A DNA stretch of 64,000 nt from Epiperipatus broadwayi (Eukaryota; Onychophora; Udeonychophora; Euonychophora; Peripatidae): NCBI GenBank assembly GCA_028023455.1, contig JAQFVV010006273.1:186001-250000 (forward strand), read 5' to 3'. Shown in pieces: positions 1-13,649 of the stretch. Both the position numbers and the translations under genes were made by a program. Below the pieces are notes generated by a model. That model made no database searches. It worked only from the letters and a program-made list of their open reading frames with translations, and had not been told where the DNA came from. How positions within the stretch are numbered: position 1 is the stretch's first letter; every line of letters begins with the position of its first letter.

Positions 1-707
1 CACCTTTATTTATAGCATTAATTAAGCCTAATCTGATTGGTTAATTCAATCATAGACAAGAAAAATTTACATATAAATTCTTTTTTGTCTGGCTTTTCCC
101 CTTATTTAATAATTCTTATTGAATAATTTATTTAAAACTTTACTTAAATATTATCTTCAAATATACTTTTAATATGAAAACATTTTAGTAACTTAATTTT
201 TAAAAATATAAAACTATTGTTTAAACAATTATAACATTAATTTTGAATACACTTTTAAAATTAATTGCAACATAAATAAATGATAACATAAAGTTAGAAC
301 TAATAAAATTAATTTTAGCAGCAAGGAAAACAAAATTAATTAATTTTATTAATAATATGTGTGCACATTGATGAACACACATATTACATACCTTATTAAT
401 GACATCATTATTTAATATAATTTACAATAATTAAATAAGAATTACTTTAAAAATGTTTAACACTTATATAATACAGAGTTTTGTAACAAAATATTATTTC
501 AGCATTATGTTGCCTAATTCTAATAATTGTTTACTAATATAATATAATAAATATATTATAAATTAACTTTGTTAATAAATTTAAATAATATAGCTTTAAA
601 ATAATCTAGATCAGCTTTTTAATCAAACAAACATTATATTTTAACTTGTTTTAGATGCAAGAATAACATAATATAATAAGTGTTATATAAAAATTTAATT
701 TTTTTTT
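1..707. other. Gene-free A+T-rich stretch
   Basis: No open frame of note on either strand and no repeat I can assign. It is ordinary A+T-rich spacer with short poly-A and poly-T runs. Confidence 0.6.
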
Positions 708-720
708 AAAATTGACTTTA

Positions 721-1006
721 TAAACAAAGCAAAACTCCATACAGTAGTGCCACCTGTGCTAAACAGAGTAATCAGTGGATGCCAGAAGGCTTGTGCATAA
801 AATCCCTATCTAATGCCTGCTCATCCAATATCCCCAGACTAGTTTCTGGCTTGTGGATGAGTAGGCATTAGATAGGGATTTTATGCACAAGCCTTCTGGC
901 ATCCATTGATTACTCTGTTTAGCACAGGTGGCACTACTGTATGGAGTTTTGCTTTGTTTATAAACAACTATGTGCTAGTATAGGAGATGTGATCATGTGA
1001 TGCTTA
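721..1006 (-). mobile_element. Hammerhead-family retroelement, palindromic copy 1
   Basis: The 286-bp element is flanked by a perfect 13-bp direct repeat, aaaattgacttta, at 708-720 and 1007-1019, which I read as a target-site duplication. Most of it is one foldback: the arm at 721-827 is the near-perfect reverse complement of 854-962. The left arm is a minus-strand unit that keeps only the 3' half of the hammerhead (GAAAC, ACTAGT, GTC, then the 3' strand of stem I, around 821-850). The right arm is a plus-strand unit starting just downstream of the ribozyme. A single tail ending in gatcatgtgatgctt follows (about 967-1006). Both ends match the copy at 58443-58674. No protein is encoded. Inference: a non-autonomous retroposon that inserted as a head-to-head dimer or template-switch product. 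Confidence 0.75.
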
Positions 1007-1019
1007 AAAATTGACTTTA

Positions 1020-2762
1020 CTTCACATTTATAAGGAACTGTAGCAAAATAGCAAGGTTACAATATATATTACTTACAAGTTCCATTCCAACATCCCCAAA
1101 CTGAATTTCATACTGAGCCAGTATTTTTTAGTAATCCTAGGTCACAATCTCTTACTGGTATCTTTATCATTTGTTCAGTATTTATCAATATTACACTTTG
1201 ATTTATAAGTATCTAACATTCTGAACTCACAACCTTGACACAACTACTTTATATAAATTTATTACTGTTTACTACTAACCATTTATTAATTTATACATCA
1301 TCTTAATCCCAGATGTAAATTTTAAATTTTATTTAGAAATCAATATATGTAATTTTAATTAAATATATTAACTCTGTGAAAACATATTACCCATAAAAAT
1401 GACAATTGATGTTGAGTTATTATATATGTTTAGGTTTAATTAAAAAAACAATATTAACTTTTAACTAAAGTTTAAACTTTATATCTAAGAAAGACATAAT
1501 ATCTACTTTAATACATGAATATTAATAATCATTAATACATTTATGTGAAGTCATTGGGAAACACTTGTAATTCAAAATGTAAATTTGATATTGACAAATA
1601 TTGAACAAATGATGAAGAAATGTAAAAAAAATGTGTGTTAATTGAAAAGTGCTGCCTTAATATAAAATGTGTATCATAAAAGTCATATGTCATTTTCAAT
1701 TGGCTTTTTTTTTATGTTTTAAAAAAGTATGATAGATAGTAGAAAAGTTTTAAATATATCTAAAAGGATGCTAGTCATGGAGAAAAGTTAGATCATTCTA
1801 TGTAGTCATGTTTAATTTAAAAGCAGATATATATTATCCTTTAATAAAGATTTAAATTTTATATCTGTGCGAGGGATAATTTCTAGTTTAATAAATGATG
1901 AGTAATTATCATTAATATATTAACATTAAGTGATTGGTGTTAAAGTTGTGAGTACAGAAACTTTGGCATTTATAAATCAAAATGTAATATATTAGTATGT
2001 ACATGTTTTTTTCCATATAAAGTGCATCGAAAAAATTATATTTGAAAAAAAAAATTCAAAATCTTTATAAATTTTAAAATATTTTTTATATCTACAAAAG
2101 AATAAATTTCCTTAATTGTTCATTTGAAAAACAGCCTTGTAAGTTTATTTATTTGAAAAGAAGTTTTAATAGTAAATAATATTACATTCCACAGCTAAAT
2201 AAAGGTTTTGTTAACGGACTTCTAGAGAAAGTCAGAGTGATGAAAATACTATTCACCATCTAATCTACTACATGATGATGATAGTTTATTATCTAACTAG
2301 AATTTGTGCAATACAAATTTCTGTACTAATTATTGACTGCATACCAGTGTTATTTATGGTTATATGAAAAAAAACCGTAAGCTTACTCAAACATGAAAAA
2401 ATTTCAGTCTCATCCAGTCTAGAAACATTTGTTGCTGTATTAAAAATATCTACATAATGTTATATCATAAATATATTCATTTAAAGCTTATTCTTTTTCA
2501 TAAAAAATAGAACAGTTTGGATCATTTTCAAACATAATATGTAGTAATATAAACAAGAACATTTGAATAATCAAAGTGAAATTATTACTTAAATTGAAGT
2601 CATCATTAAGATTTGATTTTTAAAAAAGTAATCTATCATCATCACCTTTCTGACTAGGTTTCTTCAGTGACTAATATAATACTTCTAAATTCAAAATAAA
2701 TGATAGCTTGAATTATTATATAATCAGATGTATTAATAAAATAAACACAAAGTGCATTGTAC
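1020..2762. other. Gene-free stretch with an old tandem duplication
   Basis: No credible gene. The segment about 1430-1590 resembles 1805-1990: both run through a tttaaa-ctttatatct type start, a block of attaataatcattaat type and a gtcattgg or gtgattgg end. This indicates a diverged tandem duplication with a period near 380 bp. The rest is unremarkable. Confidence 0.4.
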
Positions 2763-2771
2763 TAATTGATT

Positions 2772-3147
2772 AAAACAGTATCGATTCTCCCTATACCACA
2801 TACAATAGTGTGAACCAATAAAAGTCTTGCCAATCAATGCATTTTAGAAAGTTTGTGCATCAAATCTCTATCTATTGCCTATTCATCCAGCATTCTCAGA
2901 CCAGCTTTTAGCTTATGGTCTTTATCAGTGAGAAGCTTTGTATCTGAGAGCCCTGACAAAGACCACATGCTAGAAATTAGTCTAGGAATACTGGATGAGC
3001 AGCACTAGAGAAAGATTTTTTTTCACAGACTTCTACCATGCATTGTTTAAAATAACTTTCACTGGGTGGGACTACCATATGGAAAGATTTGCTACTGTTT
3101 GAACCACTTGTATAAGCATAAGAAATGGTGAGCATGTGATGTTTCAG
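2772..3147. mobile_element. Hammerhead-family retroelement, palindromic copy 2
   Basis: The insertion is flanked by the 9-bp direct repeat taattgatt at 2763-2771 and 3148-3156. The left end (aaaacag, then a diverged catacaatagtg) and the right end (gagcatgtgatgttt) match the ends of the other copies. Inside are two units in opposite orientation facing each other near 2943. Both ribozymes are decayed: the minus unit at 2885-2943 reads CTGATAA where CTGANGA is needed, and the plus unit at 2941-2996 reads CTGACAA. The remaining scaffold (GAAA in the plus unit, GTC, stem I strands) is still visible. Older and more diverged than the copies near 48.5 and 58.5 kb. Confidence 0.65.
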
Positions 3148-3156
3148 TAATTGATT

Positions 3157-5930
3157 GTAAGTACACAAATAATAACCATCTATAGGTAAAATCTTTTTAA
3201 TCTGTATAAATTACCTTATGAGTTTTAGTCACTTAATAACCTCTAAATTTAATATATTTTATATTATGCTGAATTACATATAAATTTGTATGTATGTGCA
3301 TATTAATACCATTAATGCCTTCATTATTTTTATAGTTAGTTTCAGAAATATATGCATCTAGATATGAAGTTGATACAAAAGGGAACAAAAGATAAAATTG
3401 TAACAGAAAAAAAAACATATTAGAATAGTTACAGCAGTAATAAATGAGATGTTGTGGAATAAGAGTAATTTATCAAAAATCAATATATCAAATATGATGA
3501 TACAATAATAAAAAGTATAATTATACTTGTTGAAAGTTTTGGCATTGAAAGAAGTGAAAAAGAACTTACAGAACTGGATTGTTGTTGAAGACGTGCAGGA
3601 AAATAAAAAGAGAATGGATAGACAACACCAGAAATCAAGATATAATGAATATAAAAAACAATATAGTAAATAACATTAGAATGACTCTTGAAGTGATATA
3701 AAGTATATAACTGTTGTCTAAAGAAAGATTACTAAAACAAATTATAAACTGAAAATCCATTGAAAAATAAAATAAAAAGATATCAAAAAAGTCAGTTGCA
3801 AATGAGAATAGAGAAATAATGGAAAATAATTTTCAGGAAGACATGGGGACTGAGAAAAAAGCATGGTGACAGAGAATTGGAAATTGTTGCAAAGTATTAT
3901 GGATCAATAAAAAGAAAAAGCAGTAATATTATAATTCATTTAAATTTATAAAATATTTTATAAAAATATAAAATTATATTATATTAAGATATGTGTTTCA
4001 CCAGTTTAGTTATTATAGTATTTTGATTTTGATTTTGGATATAGATTTCAGGTGTAATGTATTAATACTTAAAACAGAGTTTTTTATGGGAGTAGGGTAA
4101 AAAAAAAAGAAACATATCCTAGTTGATGAATAATGATTGTTTCTTCAATGTTTCTCAATATTTGTGGAAAGGTGATGGAGAAAATATCTTCCTGAAGTTT
4201 TGTGATGATGACATTTTAGTTGTATTTATATATTGGACTATTTCCATCATCTAGTATTGAATATTGAATGTCTTTAGAAAATTTAACTTTATTTAAATTT
4301 TCAAAGTACATTCTGCTGTTAATAGCACAAAGTGTCTGTTTTGTATTAGACTATTTAAGAATTGTTATTTTGATTGTACAATAGCAACAGTAAACTTATT
4401 CAGTTTAATATAACTTAAAATCGACATTTTAATGTCATTAAAATGTACATAAAATGGATGTGTGTGCATAAATAATATATATATAAGAAGAATTACCACC
4501 ATTTATATGCACAGAATATTTTTAAATTGTTTATAACAAATTCTTCGATTGTGACTCACATATAAAAATTGGAACAAGTTCACAATATTGATATTCATTA
4601 CTTATAATTCTGCTCATTTTGTTAATATGAATTGATTTTGATTATAATTCTTTCTGCTAATAAATGAGAGAAAGGACTTTTTTTCTTCAATCAAGAATCT
4701 GGTTAGATTAAATTCTTGTTTTTCCAAATATAACATTTTTCTTAAATGATCAAATATTAAATTTTTGTCATAGCTAAGTACATTCTCCATGCAAGGTAAT
4801 TTCTTTTTATTAACATCTCCAATTTCAAGGACATAGTTATATGATTAATTGATCTTCTGTTATGCCGTTGCTTATTTATTAACTCGTAGAGGTAATGAAT
4901 AAGAGCTAAGCATTTTAAACTACATTTGTATATTAATTTATCATATTTCTTTTGGGATCACTTTTTAAATTAAGCCAACGATAGAATTCATTTTTATGTG
5001 CTATTACAAGAATTATCTCCGCAGAGAACTAGCTAAAGAAATTAGTTTATTGTTTGAAACTATGTCATGTTAGAAATGTTTAAATGCCAATTGAGAGAAA
5101 AAATCTGAAATCTTATAGACTTAATAATTTTTCTTTAAAGTAGAAAAAATATATTAATATCTTCAAATTGATTATTTTATTATGACTCGTATTTACTCTA
5201 GAAGCATAATTTAATTTCAAAATAATATTAAAGTTAAAACAATATATTTATATAAATAAATTTAAAAAAACTTCTGTAGAATCGATTTATATATACTGTA
5301 TATAATTTTCTAATATCTTACATTATGTATCTCTAGTACAAGAGACCTAATAATGAAACTCATCTTTCTTTAGGTAAGAATACCATATAATTAATTTAAT
5401 ATACTTTATTGTACCATATTCATTATTATTCTGCACTTACAATACAGTGAAAAGGAATTCAAACTTATACAAAATATATATTACATGAAACTAAAAAAAA
5501 AAAACACATTTCTGTTCACAATTTATGAAAAAAATAGTACTTTAATTTTTTGATATAAGAAGAAATATTATCCTGAAGACAATTAATATATGAATTATAA
5601 AAGTTCGATGTTCATCACCAACATTATGGATTATGATGAATAAAAATATGAGACTAAGTTTCATGAGCAATTATGTACATTTAATACTATTCAACTAAAA
5701 AAATAATATATAATATTTTATGGCATATTGTCAGTTGCTTATAATATATGCATGAATTATATATTTTCTCTCTTTGTGTGTGTGCAATTTTTATTGATTA
5801 TTATAAATTAAGTATGGATTTGAATCTGAATTTTTAATCAAAATATTCCCTTTCTTTCTTCTCTTTTTATCTCCTTCTATATAAACAATAGATTGACTGC
5901 ATAACTTGCACAAATTAATTTAATGATTAT
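3157..5930. other. Gene-free stretch, possible faint LINE tail
   Basis: Only short accidental frames. Around 3570-3940 on the plus strand, broken frames give basic, tryptophan-containing peptides (for example REWIDNTRNQD) like the C-terminal end of non-LTR reverse transcriptases, but too decayed to assign. A segment near 4150-4330 (minus) resembles 33255-33660 (plus), sharing a block around tagatgatggaaata, so it is probably an unclassified dispersed repeat. Confidence 0.3.
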
Positions 5931-5936
5931 GATATA

Positions 5937-6078
5937 TCTTGATGTAAACAGTAGAAACTTTCTCCATACAATAAAGCTATCTAGGGAAAGCCATACTAAT
6001 CAATGTATGGAGAAAGTTGCTATTATTTTAACAGATTGTGTGTGCGTAAAAAATGGTGATTATGTGATGAAGCTTCAT
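5937..6078 (-). mobile_element. Relic of a hammerhead-family repeat
   Basis: A left-end-like stretch (gtaaacag, tctccatacaataaagc) is followed by an inverted copy of itself (gtatggagaaag) and a right-end-like ggtgattatgtgatga. These are the recurring ends of the family at 721, 2772 and 58443, with most of the interior, including the ribozyme, missing. No target-site duplication is clear. The short frame covering this area is a by-product of the repeat. Confidence 0.4.
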
Positions 6079-6129
6079 ATTTTGTGCATTTTATCACAGT
6101 GGGAGACTGACAGTAGCCAACAGATGTGA

Positions 6130-8140
6130 GAGCAGTAGATTAAACATAAGAAGAAATTCTTCATGTTCCTTAAGATTTTCCACACATGCATAAATGTGGA
6201 TTATAAAATCACATCCTCTTATTAAGTTTCTAAAAAGTAATACAGAAAGTATTCACCACTGTGATAATAACTACATATCTTTTCAATGATATGATTAAAA
6301 AATTTCTGAACATCAGCTAGATAATAAATTACTTTTTATCATAAATATTTTACACTTGCACATTTAATATTCATTGCCTATCTCAGTTATTCCAAAAAAT
6401 TATAAATAAATATTAAATGACATATGGTGCATAAGATGCACACAATGTGTAAAAAAAACTTTAAAAAACATTCAAGAACAGTAATTAATAAACCAGAACA
6501 ATTAAACAAGAAAATGATCACATCCTACATCTATGTAGCTGATTTTTTAATATTTAGGTAAAGATTAAATGTGAAATTGATCCAACAAAACCATGAAAAT
6601 AATCATAAATCCCTAAAAAATAAAATAAAAAAACTTGCTTAATTTATAATATTATACTGAAGACTTTTGCAATTTTCATATCTAAATACTTTATTGCCAA
6701 ATCAAGCCATGTAGTCTGACTATAAAAGAATCACTTAAATCTACATTGGTAGCAAATTAAACCATGAAGAAATTAAATATTAAATTATATAAAACATTAA
6801 CGTTTTTATTAATCCTTCTTATCATGTTTAAAACAAACCATCTGACATTATAAATATTTTATAAATTTAATTGAAAATAATACTTTTTTTTATTTTTTTT
6901 AAACTTTATCTCAAAATATTTTAGATTTTATCTTTGACTTTAAATGATTTTCATATGTGTATATTTTAATATCAACAATAAAAAACGCAGTTAAAGCGTT
7001 TTAAAATAAAATCCTTACATTATTTCTATTACTTTTCTAAAAGTTAATAGCATATATCAATTTCTGACATTTAAATAATGCAATGAATTGAATTACATAC
7101 TTTTTATCTTTCTCATCTTTTAGCAGATGTATATTATCAAGACGATTTTTAATTTTTACATAACAATTCATCTTAAGAAAATGTAAAGCTTAATTTTATA
7201 GATGGTATTACAAAATATGATTGAATTCAAACGTTAAATTATTTATTATTATTTTAAACTTTAATCTGTTAATGTATATATATATTTTTCTAAAGGTTGC
7301 TAATGAAGTCTTTTCTAAGAGTTATTTTTTCATGTGTATTTATATTTTCTTTACAAGAAGTTATCACTATTATTTTACAATTACGTAGTTTTATATATAC
7401 ACTTTTTAATATATTAGCTAGTATATAAATTAATTATTCATTTAGCATCATTAACATTTTATAAATGTTTTATTTATAGTCATAACAAATGATTCCTCAT
7501 AGTTACTGCATTTTTCTGTCTCTCTTCCATTCCTGAATAACTTAAATCTTTTTAATTCCCTGTTATATTTTTGTATTCTGCAGTAAAATAAAAATAAAAA
7601 AATTTTGATTTACAACAATTTCTTTTAAAATTCTCTAGTATAAAAGTGCACTAAATATGGTGCTTTACAAATACAGAAAAATAACATGTTAATGTATTTT
7701 TCAGAAGTGTTAAAATAAAATTTTTGCTTATCATTTAAATGTAGTTGATTAACTCAACCAATTTGGTTTCCACAAATGACTTTATACAAACTTATGTGTC
7801 ATAATCATACTCACTATATTAATGCTTTGTCATAGTATTTATGTATCATTATTACTTTGACATTAATTTTCAAAATATAAACTCTAAATAACTACGTAAT
7901 TATTTATTAAAAGAACACTGTGCAAGATTTACTTACTCAGACAATGTTCAGATTAACATAGATACAGACCATATATTATAATTATAGCTATTTCCAATAA
8001 AAATGGTATAATGTATATTGGTAAACAAAGTGAAAAAATATAAACTTAATGTTACAAATAGTGTATTTAATTATCATCTTTTCTGTGTGTGTTTATATAT
8101 AAAAAGAAAAAAAAAAGTATTTTTTTTTAGTTTAAAAAAA
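6130..8140. other. Gene-free A+T-rich stretch
   Basis: No gene, structural RNA or assignable repeat seen on either strand; simple A+T-rich spacer. Confidence 0.55.
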
Positions 8141-8144
8141 AATC

Positions 8145-8262
8145 AGTGTTTATTGCTGGTAGTTCATAACTTTGAACACCGGAAGTAACACGGCTCAGTT
8201 GCAAACCAGTAGCTTCAGAATCTGCCATTCCATCTCTGCCTCAAACCAAGTATGCCACATTT
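8145..8262 (-). mobile_element. SINE-like element, family B, copy 1
   Basis: On the minus strand this patch of higher G+C reads from ggcagagatgg through ttacttccggtgttcaaag and ttatgaacta to ccagcaataaac. The same order of blocks occurs at 13650-13745 and, more diverged, at 46600-46715, all on the minus strand. The start resembles a tRNA-type A box (GGTAGAGCA in the second copy). A short tRNA-derived SINE is the best reading. I cannot match it to a named family. Confidence 0.45.
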
Positions 8263-8701
8263 TAAATTTAAATAAACATGTATTTTAAATTTTTGCAGGA
8301 TTTTACTCTTGTAATTAATAAATAAATAAATACTAAATTAAAATAGTCTTTTTATTTTATTTTTTTATGTCTTAATCTTCAACTTATGTTTAGTAGTTTG
8401 AAAACTTGAGCTGAGTCCAGCCACTGTTGAAGTAGTTTATGAAAAATTAAAAACCAATTAAAATGACTTCATTTTAAAAATAATGTTTTAAAATACGTGT
8501 CTTTTTTATTAATCGTACTGATTTGTAAAGATATTTTTTTGGGATTTACATTCACTGGGTTCAATATAATAGTTTGCTTTAATATATATTATAAAAATAA
8601 AAAAACATTTTTTAATTACTAATGAATATATCTCTACATCCATATATATATACACACACATAATAATCTCAGTGTTTAATGCTAAACTGAAATAAATATC
8701 C

Positions 8702-8854
8702 AAATATTAAATCACTCCACATGGCTAAGAAATTCAGCACCACCCTCTGCAAAATAAATATATATTTTTAAAGTATGGACTCTAATATATTTATATATTT
8801 ATTTAACAGAGGGTGTTGCTGAATTTCTTAACCATGCGGGGTGATTTAATATTT
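8702..8854. repeat. Foldback repeat (hairpin, arms about 55-60 bp)
   Basis: 8702-8762 pairs with 8795-8854 as an inverted repeat with few mismatches. Key matching blocks are aaatattaaatcac / gtgatttaatattt, gctaagaaattcagca / tgctgaatttcttaac and ccctctg / cagaggg. The loop is about 35 bp and A+T-rich. It encodes nothing. It could be a MITE or an inverted dimer of a SINE fragment; I see no clear target-site duplication. Confidence 0.65.
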
Positions 8855-9401
8855 ATATAAATATTAATTTAAAACTTTTTATACACTTATAGATGTAAAC
8901 ATTGATACATAAAAGAATGTATCCATGTAATAAAGGATAAAATTTCCACTATGATCTAATAATATAATAAGATAATAACCAAATTAAAACTGGCCATCCA
9001 AGCTGAAAGAAATAAATTTTCAGTTTTAATTGTTTTGCTGCCTGGTTACATCATAGCTGAATTTTTATCTAGGTTATTATATAAAAAAAGGTTGTTATAT
9101 TTCAATGTATACATCTCTAAACCTTTGAAAATTTAGAGCTGTTGTCATATTTTAACTTTTCAAATATATAAAATATCTTTGCTTGATTTGTAATTTTTAT
9201 ACTAACTATAGTATTCAGCTAAAAACAATTCCACTTTTGGCTTACTGTAGTGCAGACAAATACTATTGTTATTATTCAATTACATAGTTTTAGTTTGCAT
9301 TATCAGTTTTAATTTTCTGTTTTCTAATTGTATTATAGCTTCAATTTTATCTAAAATTATTGTATGAACAAAGTTTTATTATATTTTAATGTTTAAACAT
9401 A

Positions 9402-9404
<3 letters not shown>

Positions 9405-9486
<82 letters not shown>

Positions 9487-9506
9487 GAGAGAGAGAGAGA
9501 GAGAGT
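9405..9506. repeat. (TA)n then (GA)n microsatellite
   Basis: About 40 TA repeats (9405-9484) are followed by a short GA run. The GA end abuts the foldback element at 9500-9725. Confidence 0.95.
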
Positions 9507-9725
9507 GTACCAATAGTTCAAACAAGCTCTTAATTGATAAATGTGATAAGAGAAAATATTTAAAATCTCTATTTTAAATATTTTATCTTACATATTTTCT
9601 CTTACATAACTTATCAATTAAGAGCTTATTTAAGCTATTGGTATGCTCTCTATATTGCATGTTTGTAAATACAAGCTTATAAAAGCAATGTCACACTATA
9701 TATGACTTGCTTTGTTGAATATATA
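9500..9725 (-). mobile_element. Second foldback family, copy 1
   Basis: An inverted repeat spans about 9508-9648: gtaccaatagttcaaacaag pairs with cttatttaagctattggtat, and the inner aagagaaaata pairs with tattttctctt. Further right, 9640-9720 reversed matches 58320-58400 (blocks aagcttgtatttacaaa and aagcaagtcatatat). This copy and the larger one at 58315-58990 therefore belong to one family. The ribozyme-like centre seen in the larger copy is missing here. Confidence 0.55.
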
Positions 9726-9729
9726 CCTA

Positions 9730-12700
9730 TGCATGTCCAGTATAGAAATAATAATAAAAACATTACTACTATATGATGTATGACATTCTATGCATATATA
9801 TTAATGATATCATTAATAAATGGTGCATATTGGATTACATGTAAATAAATTTGAAAGGATGCCAGTATGACTCATTGCAGGTAATACATTATTACTATTG
9901 ATTTTTTACAACATGAAAAAAACTAACAAAATATTTTGAAGAATCTATGCCTTTCAGAAATAATTTATTTTGTTAGTTTTTCAAAGTACTGACTACAATT
10001 TGGACAAATACAATAACATCTGATTTATATTAATGATGTAATGATGACTGCAAGCTGAAATATTTAGTTCTATGCTTATTTATTAGAAATTAATTTACAC
10101 AACACGATTACACACTAATTATGACAGAACCAGGGATTCATATTACCAAAGGTTTTAACTAATTCAATTTTTAACCATGTTATAAATAGGTTTAATGTGC
10201 TTTGAATTAGAGGAAAATAAATGTAAAAAATATCAGCTTAAATCATCAGGCTTAATACATTTTTATTATAATAATCATACTATTAAAAAAATGACAAATT
10301 GTTCTGCAGTATACTTACATTTTAAAAATAATTAATTTTGTCAACAATCCTATGCAACTATGACAAACATTTGACTTTATAACTTTAATAAAGGACAACT
10401 TGCTGTCAAGGTGAAAATGTTTGGTTGCTTACAATAAATTAGACTAGGTAATCAAGTCAAAAATCAGAATTTAAATTATTAAAAACTTTAATTACAAAAT
10501 CCAACACCAAAATAGATAATAAAAAAAAATATTAACATACCTTAAATTTGATAAAATTATCATGATAATACAATTTTTACGACAAACTGTCAATGTGTGT
10601 GTATATGTAAAGTGGTTTGTTAAATTTTGATATAATAAAAAATGTATTACACACAGAGCTGACTTTTTTTAAAAATTGATTCACATCTAATTCAGTGTGC
10701 ATTAATTTACATATATGTCAATATAAATTTTAATTAAGGTTTTTAATAACATAAATCTCTGATTTTTTTCTTGATAATCATCTTATAGCCTTTTTGTAAT
10801 AGGCTGTTTATAATAAGTGATCATGTCACTAAAAATGTGTGTTTTGATACCAGTTAAGCTTGTGGTTAAGACCTGTAGAGATCTCTACTTTTCCATTTTC
10901 ATGCGCACACTCTATGTAGATGTTATATTGGTGTAGATTATTTGCATTTCTTTAAAGCAGCTGATGAAGAAAGTTATTTCTAAAATTGATGTATACTACA
11001 GAATGATTTGTCAATTTCTTTATGTAATATGAGAGTTGTAGCAATTTATTACATACTTTGATGTTGGGTTTCTTAATTAAACTTTATAATAATATAAATC
11101 TCTGATTCTATATCAATTAGTGTATAACCATATTGCAATAAATTAATTGTAATAAGCACTCATGATAGCAAATATTCATGAGTTGATATTGCAAAGATGT
11201 GGGCAATACTCCAAAATATCTGATAAAAGAAGTTATACATAAAATTCAAATACCCTGGAGAGTGATTTGTCAATTTCTTCATTTAATATGACAACTGTAA
11301 TATAAAAATCTATTTTGCATGATGAATGAAGCTGATATATCTTCAAATTTATTTAATAAGTTCATTGCTGGTTAATAAATTCTAATAATTTACAGTGCTA
11401 AATATTTAGGTATAATCTTTTTGAAATTAACTCATTGCAAGTATTTATTTTAAATATAATGGAATATTTCTTCAGCTTCTGCAAATACCAGTGCATTTAA
11501 AGTTTAAATGACACCACTTTAGCTTTGTTTTTCTTCATATATTAGAAAAATTGTCTACAATGCTTTTGGTAGAAGGCATACATTTATTTAATCAATCATA
11601 AATTCATTGATAAATATTTTACCCCTGATTGACATCTCTAATCAATGATGATTTAAATTCTAATATTATGTGATAAATAATAATTTACAGTATTAAATAT
11701 TTAAATGTAATATTTTTTTTGTGTGTGTGATAATTCTAATTGGTTAAATAAGTTTGCGCCTTCTAACAAAAGCATTATACACAATCCTCCTGCTATATGA
11801 AAAAGAAACTTAAAAGTTGTATCTTTTTCATTTCAAATGCATTATTATTTCCTGAAGCTGGAGAGCTATTCAATTATATTTAAAATAAAGAGTTGAAGTG
11901 ATATATATATAAGAAAAAACACAATTACTTCACAATAAAGCTGCTTTAATATTTCAACCAGCAGACTAATTTTCATCAGAAAGCACAGCAAAACCTCAAA
12001 GAAATTATTATAACAATATCAATACTTTTTGAAGTCATGCAGCTGTAATTTAGACATCAATTTTCAACTTGTATATAGATTTTCTGCCTAATGTTGAACA
12101 AGTTTTGAGAGAGTATAAATGATTTATTATGCAAAATAAAATAAAAAATTTAAAGTTAACGTAATAACGTTAAAATTACATAATATGCATTTACTAATTA
12201 AAATAACTCTTTAATAAAGCTATATGGAAAAAAATAACAGTTTTGATATATAGATTATATAAATTTAAAAGTGTATGAAATAGTAAAATAACCTTAAATA
12301 ATTAATAAAACAGTCCTAAATAATCCACTGACGACGAAAGATATTTTCACAGAAAAATAATAATAGAAAAACTTAGCCATCTGTTAAACTGTGTGTATTT
12401 GTGTAGTTTTTCTATTTGGTATTGTCATCTAATATGCAAAAATAGTAAATTTGGTATTCAGCTGGATTTTACAGGAGCTAGTTTTCTGGGGGAAAAAACA
12501 ACCTAAGCTTGTTTGTGTGTTCAGTTAAAAAATATGGCAAAAATATGTATTGAATAGTTTATCAGAGACTCTTATTGTTATATTTAATTTATAAAGTATT
12601 GGATGTATATTACATACAATGATTATTTTCGAATCTATACATGACAATAAGTGATTAATTCTTTTATATCAGTGGCTCTGTCTTTCATATTCTTAATTAT

Positions 12701-13645
12701 GAATCAGCAAGTAGTATCAGATTCATGGGAATAGCTAATTATATTTTCTATAAGTTAAATTTCACTCTTTACATTATCTTTAATGAACTCAAATAATCTT
12801 AAGGCATTTATTATATATTTAGAATCTAAATATTTCATTATATTTAAAAATTTAGATATAAATTTTGACTGTTTTTTAATATTAAATTTTCCGTAAAATG
12901 TTATTTTGCAGCAAATGCACACACATCCCTGATTTCCGTCAATAATAGTTGCCAGTTGAAAATAAATTTATATTACAGGTATTTGTATTAATAGATTTAA
13001 AATTTTGATTGTTTCATTTTTTTATATATATTTTTGTGTTATTTAGAATCAATCCATTATCTTATATATATATGATACATATTTGGATAGATTTAAAATA
13101 GAATCTATTAATTCTACATAATATTTTAACTCTTTGTTAAATGTTCCCTTTTTGAATTACATTGTTTGCTGTGAAATATGGGAAAAAAACATCTTAGCCA
13201 TTTATTTTCTTAAATCTTTTTAATATTTTATTTTTTTATAACAAAAGACTTTGTCCATAATATTATAAATACAGCAATTGTGGTATGAAAACATCAAATA
13301 GAAAAACATTTAAAAAACAATATGAGGCAATCAGTAGGCTTTGATATCACATTTATAAAAACATTTCAATAAATCATTTTATGATTATCTGGAATAAATT
13401 TTACAATGAGCAAACGAAAACTCAAAGCTGTCTAATGAGGCTTCACTTCCATAATGGATTTATATCATTACTTCAGTTAGAAGTCATCATTTAAATCAGG
13501 CATTAAAATATTCAGCTAAATGGGTCCAAAACAAAAATAAATGTAATTGAAATATAAAAATGTGCAATTTAATACTTAAAAAATATTTTTTAAATTAAAA
13601 TAAATATTGTTGGTTTCAGCAGATCTATTGACAATAAAACAATAA
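9730..13645. other. Gene-free stretch with diverged tandem duplications
   Basis: No gene found. About 10731-11057 and 11072-11300 share an ordered set of blocks (ataaatctctgatt, aataag, gatttgtcaatttctt, aatatga) and look like a diverged tandem duplication. A weaker pair sits at 11345-11420 and 11640-11720 (ataatttacagt, taaatattta). The remainder is plain A+T-rich spacer. Confidence 0.4.
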
Positions 13646-13649
13646 TAAA

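Noticed and set aside
721-1006. Considered as a MITE (cut-and-paste DNA element)
   Set aside because: 13-bp duplication, a single-sided tail and hammerhead parts fit a retroelement better.
10963-10990. CTGATGAAGAAAG, hammerhead-like core
   Set aside because: No room for stem II and no pairing stem I.
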